Assembly: GCA_023386765.1 (NCBI GenBank)
Contig: JAEWJD010000049.1
Coordinates: forward strand, 1 to 26,765
Reading direction: 5' to 3'
DNA: 26,765 nucleotides
Origin: Pseudomonadota bacterium
Lineage (GTDB): Bacteria > Pseudomonadota > Gammaproteobacteria > Burkholderiales > Burkholderiaceae_B
Shown: positions 20,938 through 26,765 of the stretch, in pieces
Layout: each line of letters opens with the position of its first letter
Numbering within the stretch: the first letter of the stretch is position 1
Made by a program: the position numbers and the translations under genes
The notes under the pieces: generated by a model
Database searches by the model: none
The model's input: only the letters and a program-made list of their open reading frames with translations
Told to the model about the DNA's origin: nothing

Positions 20938-21912
20938 TTAGTCGACTTTGATATTGGCGCGCTGAGCCAGGTCTCGCATCAGCGGCAGCTCCCGCGCGAT
21001 CAGGGCCTCGCCCTCGGCGCTGCTGGAGAAGACCGCTTCGAAACCGCTGTTTTCCAGGCTCTGGCGAACATCGGGGGACTCGATTGTGGCGCGCAGCGCG
21101 CCTTCCAGTTTTTGCTTGACCTCGGGCGGCAGGCCGCGCGGGGCGGCGATCATCAGCCAGGTGTCCATGTTTACCGCCGGATAGCCCTGCTCGGCGAAGG
21201 TCGGCACCTCGGGCAGGAAGGCCGAGCGGGCCGGCGCCGACACGGCGATCACCCGCAGTTTGCCCTGTTTGCTATGTGGTACGGCCGCGGCCACGGTATC
21301 GATCGAGAACGGAATCTGCCCGCCGATCAGATCGGTCATGGCCGGCGCGCTGCCCTTGTAGGGCACGTGGGTCATCTGGATTGCGGCATCGGCCAGGAAA
21401 CCGGCGCCCACGAAATGGGCGGTGGTACCGGTGCCGAAGCTGCCGTAGGCCGGCACGTCCTGTCCGCGCGCTTTCACGTAGGCCACCAGTTCCTCGACGT
21501 TGTGCACGGGCACCCGGGCATTGACCAGGAGGGCCAGGCCGGTGCGCCCGATGATGCCGATCGGCTCGAAGCTTTGCACGGGATCGTAGGGCAGCGCCTT
21601 CTGGATCGCCGGATTGACGGTGAAGGTGGTGCCTGAACTCGCGAACAACGTGTAGCCGTCTGCGGCGGCCTTGGCCACATAAGCCGCGCCGATGGCAGTC
21701 CCCGCACCGGCGCGGTTTTCGACCACGACGGTCTGGCCCAGTTCCTGCCCGAGCTTCTGGGCCACCACGCGGCCGATGACATCGGTCGCGCCGCCGGGCG
21801 AAAACGGGATGACCAAGGTAATGGGCCGGGCCGGGTAATCGTTCTGGGCAGCCGTGGCGGCAGCGCCCAGGCAGGCCAGGGTGACACCAACGGAAAGCAA
21901 GGCAGTCTTCAT
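20938..21912 (-). CDS. Bug family tripartite tricarboxylate-type solute receptor
   Basis: A 324-residue periplasmic binding protein of the Bug (TctC) family. The signal peptide is about residues 1-22 (MKTALLSVGVTLACLGAAAT, cleavage near AA-QN). Family blocks are YPARPITLVIPFSPGGATDV, GRVVAQKLGQELGQTVVVEN, RAGAGTAIGAAYVAKAAADG and MTHVPYKGSAPAMTDLIGGQ. Such receptors are hugely expanded in Bordetella relatives and often act without adjacent TctAB permease genes, as here. The start at 21912 was chosen because the longer frame adds a non-signal Arg/Pro-rich leader. It is operonic with the amidase and divergent from a LysR gene. Confidence 0.92.
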   Translation of the reverse strand: MKTALLSVGVTLACLGAAATAAQNDYPARPITLVIPFSPGGATDVIGRVVAQKLGQELGQTVVVENRAGAGTAIGAAYVAKAAADGYTLFASSGTTFTVNPAIQKALPYDPVQSFEPIGIIGRTGLALLVNARVPVHNVEELVAYVKARGQDVPAYGSFGTGTTAHFVGAGFLADAAIQMTHVPYKGSAPAMTDLIGGQIPFSIDTVAAAVPHSKQGKLRVIAVSAPARSAFLPEVPTFAEQGYPAVNMDTWLMIAAPRGLPPEVKQKLEGALRATIESPDVRQSLENSGFEAVFSSSAEGEALIARELPLMRDLAQRANIKVD

Positions 21913-21999
21913 GGACGAACTCGATACGCTAGGTGGAGGGGATGCGCCTGTACCGGCGCTCGGGCAACGGCGACATCCTAGGCGGAGGCTCAACGTTGC

Positions 22000-22020
22000 A
22001 GCAATATGACTTGCTAGAAT
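22000..22020. promoter_or_regulatory. Candidate LysR-type site and -10 element
   Basis: AGCAATATGACTTGCT (22000-22015) has 5-bp inverted arms with a 6-nt spacer, near the size of LysR boxes, and is followed by TAGAAT (22015-22020), a possible -10 for the rightward LysR gene. It lies in the 148-bp divergent region between the Bug and LysR genes. Autoregulation and control of the Bug-amidase operon are inferred. Confidence 0.4.
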
Positions 22021-22060
22021 CGTGCTTTGCGGAAAACGCAAACCTTGGACGTCAACGCGA

Positions 22061-23011
22061 ATGGATACCCGGGTACTGCAGGAAATGGCGGTGCGCTATT
22101 TCCTGGAAGTGGCACGCTGCGGCTCGGTCAGCCTGGCAGCCGAGCGGCTGGACGTTGCGCCGTCGGCCGTCAGCCGGCAGATCGCCCGGCTGGAGCGCGA
22201 ACTGGGCACCCTGCTGTTCGAGCGGCGGGCCCGGGGCATGGCGCTCAATGCCGCCGGTGAGTTGCTGGCCGCCCACGCCAAACGCGCCCAGCAGGAGGTC
22301 GAACGGGTCGCCAGCGAGATGATGAGCCTGCGCGGCCTGCGCGAGGGCCTGCTGCGCATTGTCTGCACCGAAGGTTTTCTGCACGACCTGGTGCCGGTGG
22401 CCGTGGCGCGGTTCCGCCGCGTGCATCCCGGCGTACGTTTTACGGTGGAGGTCTGCTCACAGCGGGAGGTGCCGCTGCGGGTGATCGATGGCACAGCCGA
22501 TATCGGCATCACGCTCAGCCTGACCTCGCACCGGGAAGTCCGGGTCGAGTGGCGCACGCCGGCGCCCGTGCGCGCAGTGATGGCTCTTGACCATCCGTTG
22601 GCGCAACGCGCCACGGTATCGCTGGCCGAGCTGGCGCCCTACCCCCTGGCCCTGCCCGGCCCCGACTCGACCTTGCGCCAGCTGATCGACATCAGCAGCA
22701 GCCGCCAGCAATTGCAACTGGCCCCGGTGTTCTCGGGGGACAGCGTCGATGCCCTGGTGGCGTTTGCCGCCGCAGGCGGCGGCATCACCTTCTGCGGGGA
22801 ACTGGCGGCCCGCAATCGTCTGCGCTGGGGCGAGGTGGTCGCCCTGCCCCTGCGCGACCGCGAAATGAATGAACGGCACTTCGAAGTGCAGACGCTGGCC
22901 GGCCGCAGTCTGCCGCAGGCTGCCCGCGCCTTCGTGGCCAGCCTGCGCGATTCGCTGGAAAGCGCCGCCAAGGCAGAGACCATCGCAGCGTCGGCCTGGC
23001 CCGAACACTGA
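22061..23011 (+). CDS. LysR-family transcriptional regulator
   Basis: A 316-residue LysR-type regulator. The N-terminal winged helix-turn-helix is VRYFLEVARCGSVSLAAERL, then DVAPSAVSRQIARLERELGT and LLFERRARGMALNAAGELL. The rest is a periplasmic-binding-like effector domain (FTVEVCSQREVPLRVIDGTA and DIGITLS onward). The start at 22061 puts MDTRVLQEMAVRYF at the usual distance from the helix-turn-helix. Divergent orientation from the Bug-amidase operon suggests that operon is its target, with an inducer perhaps related to the amidase substrate. Confidence 0.93.
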   Translation: MDTRVLQEMAVRYFLEVARCGSVSLAAERLDVAPSAVSRQIARLERELGTLLFERRARGMALNAAGELLAAHAKRAQQEVERVASEMMSLRGLREGLLRIVCTEGFLHDLVPVAVARFRRVHPGVRFTVEVCSQREVPLRVIDGTADIGITLSLTSHREVRVEWRTPAPVRAVMALDHPLAQRATVSLAELAPYPLALPGPDSTLRQLIDISSSRQQLQLAPVFSGDSVDALVAFAAAGGGITFCGELAARNRLRWGEVVALPLRDREMNERHFEVQTLAGRSLPQAARAFVASLRDSLESAAKAETIAASAWPEH

Positions 23012-23024
23012 AGCTGCCCGGATC

Positions 23025-23741
23025 TCAGAACTGCGTATCGGCGATCGCCGGCATGACCAACTCCCGGACGAAGGAGGCGCCGGACAGGCGAATCAGTGTA
23101 TCGACCACGTCCACCACGTCATGCACCGGCACCAGCCCGCCCTCGCCTCGGGCCGCGGCCTGTTGGCGCGGAACCGCCAGCCCGTCATCGGTATTCAGAT
23201 ATCCCAGTTGCAGCACGCTGACCGCCAGACCCGCCTCGCGGTAGCCCTCGCGCAGGGCCTCGGCCATGCCATTGAGGGCGAACTTGCTGGCGCCAAAGGC
23301 GACTTCGGGGCGGCCCGCCCCGCGCAGGCCCGAGGTCGAGCCGGTCAGTACCAGTTGCGGACGCTCGGCACGCAGCACCCGGGGCAGCAGGCGTTTGAGC
23401 AGCAGCAGCGCGGCGCGGATGTTGACATCCACCAGCGAGGTCAGCGCGGCATCCGGCTCGGCCAGAAAGTCATAGGCGTCGCTGAAGGCATGTTCTTCCC
23501 AGAGGCCCAGGTTGTAGATCAGCGTATCGATGACCGGCGGCGCGGCCTGGGCAATGGCATCGGCCGCCGTGACCGGCTCGGACAGGTCGGCGCGGATCCA
23601 GTGCTGCGCCACGCCCTCGGGCATGGCCAAGGCCGCAGGCGGGTGACGCGCCACGCCGGTCAGGCAGTCGCCCGGCCGGCCCAACCCTTCGAACAGGGCG
23701 CGGCCCAGCCCTTTGCTGGCCCCGATGATCATGATGTGCAT
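23025..23741 (-). CDS. SDR-family protein with Phe in place of the catalytic Tyr
   Basis: A 238-residue short-chain dehydrogenase/reductase-like protein. The cofactor motif MHIMIIGASKGLG is at residues 1-13. NNAG is replaced by YNLG (76-79), and the catalytic Ser region LVLTGSTSGLRG is present. The active-site motif YxxxK reads F149-G-A-S-K153 (codon TTT), so the proton-donating Tyr is missing. It may be a non-catalytic or altered SDR. It converges on the LysR gene with a 13-bp gap. Confidence 0.85.
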   Translation of the reverse strand: MHIMIIGASKGLGRALFEGLGRPGDCLTGVARHPPAALAMPEGVAQHWIRADLSEPVTAADAIAQAAPPVIDTLIYNLGLWEEHAFSDAYDFLAEPDAALTSLVDVNIRAALLLLKRLLPRVLRAERPQLVLTGSTSGLRGAGRPEVAFGASKFALNGMAEALREGYREAGLAVSVLQLGYLNTDDGLAVPRQQAAARGEGGLVPVHDVVDVVDTLIRLSGASFVRELVMPAIADTQF

Positions 23742-23823
23742 GGTGTTTCCTTGGACGGCGCCAGCGGATCGCCGCGCCGGTGCTGCGAAACCGCCACGAT
23801 AACGTGTCAGGGCCGCCCTCCTG

Positions 23824-25038
23824 TCAGAAACCCGGCTCCTCGTGGGCGTACAGCACCAGGTCGTACAAGGAGGGATGGTGGGCGCGCAATGACAGCCGCC
23901 GGCGTCCCAGGCTATGCAGGAAACTGGCCATTTCGAGCAGATCGCCGGGATAGTGGTACGCCGCGATGCTCAGGCGGCATTGCGGGCGCGCCAGATGTCC
24001 GCGTGCGCCACGCATCAGGGCCATCTCGCCACCCTCGACATCCGCCTTGATGAAGGTGACAGGACGGGCGATCAGTTCGTCCAGCGTGACACATGGCAGC
24101 GTATCGATGCTGTCGGCATGCGCCTCGCGCCAGGCCGCATCATGTTGGGGGCCGACGATATGCGACGCTGTCGGATTGTCCACTACGGTGCGGAAAAGCA
24201 CCTGCCCGCCAGGATCATCCGAGACGATCACCTGCTGGGCTCGCAGGGGCAGCAACCATCGCAGCCCCTGCAGGCTGCGGAACTCCTGGCGATTGGGCTC
24301 CAGCGCCCAGAGCTGTGAACCTTCCAGGTCGTCGAGCAGGCCCGCCATGCGCAGCACCTGCTCACCCTGGCTGGCCCCGGCATCGACATAGACCTCCCGG
24401 GGACGCGGCACGAAGGAGTCCTGTGGCGAGGCACCGTTGAAATACTGGAACTCCATCGGGGTCATGGTGCGCAGGATGGGCCCGCGATCCAGCGTCAGGC
24501 AGGCCTGCATGCGCGCGAACAGGGTACGGGCCGAGCGCGCATCCATCGTGGCGGCCAGCGCTTCGTAGCGCGCGGCATGGTCAAGATAGTGATTGCGCTC
24601 CTGCGACAGAGGCACATAGGTGTGCACGGCATCACGCGAGGCGGCATGCGCCAGAAAGTCGAAGATGCCATCGTGCGCGCCGCGCCACAGGGCCCACTCG
24701 GTGATGGTGCCGCAGAAATCCAGCAGGCCCACGCGCGCCTTGCTGCGCCGTTGCCGGGTGAACTCCTGAAACGAAATGGAGGCCTCCCGAGCCGGCATGA
24801 TGGGATTCGCGGCCGCGCCTGCGCCACCTGGCGGTTCTCCGACCACGCAATAGCCGCGAAAGCGCGGATCGGCTAGATAGGTTTTATGCGCAAAGTAATC
24901 ATGCAAATGCAGCGTCCAGTGGCTGCCCGCGCGTGGCCAGAGGACATAGATGTCGTCCAGTTCGGCGAGCTGCGCCAGGCGTTCATCGCCCGTTTGCTTG
25001 AGTTGCTGCCAGTCTGGGGCAAGAGGATGCGAGGTCAA
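23824..25038 (-). CDS. FkbM-type methyltransferase with a long N-terminal part
   Basis: A 404-residue protein. The C-terminal half is an FkbM-like SAM methyltransferase: motif I VYVDAGASQGEQVLRM (about 217-231), LWALEPNRQEF, the linker VTLDELIARPVTFIKADVEGGEMALMRGA, and CRLSIAAYHYPGDLLEMASF. The first 210 residues (LDDIYVLWPRAGSHWTLHLH, then KARVGLLDFCGTITEWALWR) are not recognised and may be a partner or sugar-related domain. The start is TTG at 25038, with AAGGA 7 nt upstream. A nearby ATG at 25057 is out of frame. FkbM enzymes O-methylate sugars, lipids or natural products; the substrate here is unknown. Confidence 0.8.
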   Translation of the reverse strand: MTSHPLAPDWQQLKQTGDERLAQLAELDDIYVLWPRAGSHWTLHLHDYFAHKTYLADPRFRGYCVVGEPPGGAGAAANPIMPAREASISFQEFTRQRRSKARVGLLDFCGTITEWALWRGAHDGIFDFLAHAASRDAVHTYVPLSQERNHYLDHAARYEALAATMDARSARTLFARMQACLTLDRGPILRTMTPMEFQYFNGASPQDSFVPRPREVYVDAGASQGEQVLRMAGLLDDLEGSQLWALEPNRQEFRSLQGLRWLLPLRAQQVIVSDDPGGQVLFRTVVDNPTASHIVGPQHDAAWREAHADSIDTLPCVTLDELIARPVTFIKADVEGGEMALMRGARGHLARPQCRLSIAAYHYPGDLLEMASFLHSLGRRRLSLRAHHPSLYDLVLYAHEEPGF

Positions 25039-25143
25039 GGTGTGATCCTTTTTTCATGGTGCGTAAATTCTAAAAAGGCCCTACGACCTCGCTACTAGGA
25101 ATTTTCCTTTGCGCAGAGGGGATATTTCCTGGAAGCAGCACCT

Positions 25144-25159
25144 GCCAGCGAAAGCTGGC
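25144..25159. repeat. GAAA-tetraloop hairpin
   Basis: GCCAGC-GAAA-GCTGGC is a perfect 6-bp stem with a GNRA loop lying between the FkbM promoter region and the purL terminator. It lacks a T-tract on either strand. It may be a REP-like unit; its genome copy number is not known. Confidence 0.4.
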
Positions 25160-25164
25160 CCCCA

Positions 25165-25197
25165 TAAAAAAAACTCCACCTTCATCGAAGGTGGAGT
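25165..25197 (-). terminator. purL terminator
   Basis: ACTCCACCTTC (25173-25183) and GAAGGTGGAGT (25187-25197) form an 11-bp stem with a 3-nt loop. The A-run at 25165-25172 becomes a T-tract on the minus strand, 39 bp after the purL stop. Confidence 0.92.
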
Positions 25198-25235
25198 CCG
25201 GTGCGATACCGCCGGGCACGTGGCCCGGCCGCGGC

Positions 25236-26765
25236 TTACTTCAGCCAGGCACGGGCATTGCGGAACATCCGCATCCACGGCGTGAAGGCGCCGCCGCTGT
25301 CCTGCTCGCCCCAGCTCTGCGGTGCCCAGGACATCATGACGTTGCGCGTCACGCGTTCCGGGTGCGGCATCATCACGGTGAAGCGGCCATCGGCCGTGGT
25401 CACCGCGGTCAGACCCTGCGGGCTGCCGTTGGGGTTGAAGGGGTAGGCTTCGGTCGCATTGCCATGGTTGTCGATGAAGCGCGCGGCAGCCAGCACGCGG
25501 GCGGCATCGCCCTGCTGCGAGAAGTCGGCAAAGCCTTCACCGTGGGCGACAGCCACCGGGATACGGGCGCCGTCCATGCCGCCAAAGAAGATCGACGGCG
25601 AGGCCTGCACCTCGACCAGCGACAGGCGGGCTTCGTACTTCTCGGACTGGTTACGCGTAAAACGCGGCCAGAACTCGGCACCCGGGATCATGGGCGCCAG
25701 CGCGGCCATCATCTGGCAACCGTTGCACACGCCCAGCGCGAACGTGTCCGGGCGGCTGAAGTAGGCCGCGAACTGATCCGCCAGCTTGCTGTTGAAGCGG
25801 ATGCTGCGTGCCCAGCCTTCGCCGGCGCCCAGCACGTCGCCGTAGCTGAAGCCGCCCACCGCCACCAGGCCCTGCATACCGGCCAGATCACTGCGGCCGG
25901 CCAGCAGGTCGGTCATGTGTACGTCTACCGCCTCGAAACCGGCGGTATCGAAGGCCCAGGCCATCTCGACCTGGCTGTTGCAACCCTGCTCACGCAGGAT
26001 CGCCACGCGCGGGCGCTTGCCGGTGGCGATGAAGGGCGCCGCCACGTCTTCCTGGGGATTGAACGCCACGCGCGGCGACAAGCCGGGATCGGTGGTGTCA
26101 TTCCATACATCCAGCTCGGCCTGGGCGCAGGCCGGGTTGTCGCGACGGGCCATGATGCGGTAGCTGACGTCGCTCCAGGCACGGCCGAGGTCGGCTCGCG
26201 GCTGGCCCCAGATCTTGCGGCCATCACGGTAGAACTCGATCTCGTCGGCACCGTTCAGGCCGCCGATCACGTGCGAGTGGGCCGACAGGCCGGCCCCGCG
26301 CAGCACCTGCATCACGGCATCGCGCTGGGCCGCAGGCACCTGGATGACCGCACCGGCTTCTTCGGAGAAAAGCGCCTTCAGGGTCAGCTCATCGCGCTGC
26401 ACGGCGACCTGCTCGGGGCGGATCTTGTAATCGCCCCAATCGGCCGACTGCGGGTCGAAGGTCAGCATGTCGACGTTGAGCGACACGCCGGTACGACCGG
26501 CAAAGGCCATTTCGGCCACCGTGGCGAACAGACCGCCGTCGGAACGGTCGTGATAGGCCAGGATGACGCCTGCTTCAGCCAGCGTGCGGATGGTCACGAA
26601 GAAGGTGCGCAGATCCTGGGCCTGGTCGATGTCAGGCACGCTTTCGCCCACCTGGTTGTAGACCTGGGTCAGGATGGAGCCGCCCATGCGATGACGGCCA
26701 CGGCCCAGGTCGATCAGGATCAGGACGCTGTCGCCCGCGTCGGTGCGCAGTTGCGGCGTCAGGCT
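25236..26765 (-). CDS. purL: Phosphoribosylformylglycinamidine synthase, C-terminal part
   Basis: The visible 509 residues are the C-terminal part of the large single-chain PurL (about 1,300 residues in Gammaproteobacteria and Betaproteobacteria), which makes FGAM from FGAR, glutamine and ATP in purine synthesis. The frame is open to the right edge, so the start is outside. The visible part includes the end of the second synthetase domain (LILIDLGRGRHRMGGSILTQ, then LAYHDRSDGGLFATVAEMAF). The glutaminase domain follows, with the nucleophile Cys in LGVCNGCQMMAALAP, the His in VAVAHGEGFADF and MMPHPERVTRNV near the end. A strong terminator follows. Confidence 0.97.
   Translation of the reverse strand, partial: SLTPQLRTDAGDSVLILIDLGRGRHRMGGSILTQVYNQVGESVPDIDQAQDLRTFFVTIRTLAEAGVILAYHDRSDGGLFATVAEMAFAGRTGVSLNVDMLTFDPQSADWGDYKIRPEQVAVQRDELTLKALFSEEAGAVIQVPAAQRDAVMQVLRGAGLSAHSHVIGGLNGADEIEFYRDGRKIWGQPRADLGRAWSDVSYRIMARRDNPACAQAELDVWNDTTDPGLSPRVAFNPQEDVAAPFIATGKRPRVAILREQGCNSQVEMAWAFDTAGFEAVDVHMTDLLAGRSDLAGMQGLVAVGGFSYGDVLGAGEGWARSIRFNSKLADQFAAYFSRPDTFALGVCNGCQMMAALAPMIPGAEFWPRFTRNQSEKYEARLSLVEVQASPSIFFGGMDGARIPVAVAHGEGFADFSQQGDAARVLAAARFIDNHGNATEAYPFNPNGSPQGLTAVTTADGRFTVMMPHPERVTRNVMMSWAPQSWGEQDSGGAFTPWMRMFRNARAWLK

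Overview
The window joins a high-GC betaproteobacterial chromosome to an integrated mobile island of about 12.2 kb. The chromosomal genes (guaA, guaB, purL, a Bug-type solute receptor beside an amidase and a LysR gene, DUF2239 and DUF1415 proteins) suggest Burkholderiales, most likely Alcaligenaceae (Bordetella/Achromobacter type). This rests on family recognition, not on a search.

Island (about 122-12305). It sits at the 3' end of guaA. A tyrosine integrase lies next to the guaA-proximal end. A degenerate copy of the last guaA codons (Thr-Ile-Glu-Trp-Glu-stop) marks the far end, and matching ATACCATGA motifs lie inside both ends. From left to right it carries: a serine resolvase with a small partner gene; a fully ATGA-coupled arsR-arsH-arsC-acr3 arsenic operon; leftward trbJ/trbK-like/trbL genes of IncP type with two small unknown genes; an orphan ribbon-helix-helix gene; a 1-kb non-coding block; an IncQ-type repC-repA pair; an AlpA-like regulator; and the integrase. 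From memory, the layout resembles GIsul2, a guaA-inserted island with arsenic genes, but no sul2 or CR2 is present here.

Non-coding block (7680-8711). This is the most interesting stretch. It holds an RP4-type oriT with a recognisable nic, an 11-bp-phased AATCG array, two inverted RK2/TrfA-type iterons, a long AT-rich palindrome, a chain of five hairpins, and three 22-bp iterons that run into the 3' end of repC. A perfect KorB operator lies inside trbJ. The element therefore joins IncP cis-sites and an IncP trb fragment to an IncQ replicon. It has no relaxase, no TrfA and no RepB primase of its own in view, which suggests a parasite or hitchhiker of IncP plasmids.

Left flank (1-121). A textbook LexA box precedes a leftward start codon, so the island probably separates guaA from an SOS-controlled neighbour.

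Chromosome (12288-26765). guaB and guaA are separated by a terminator-like hairpin. A DUF2239 gene behind a promoter flanked by two TTTTACCCGG sites and a methyltransferase gene run rightward. They are followed by leftward DUF1415 and M20 peptidase genes, a Bug receptor-amidase operon divergent from a LysR gene, an SDR-like gene whose catalytic Tyr is Phe, an FkbM methyltransferase with a long N-terminal part, and the 3' part of purL.
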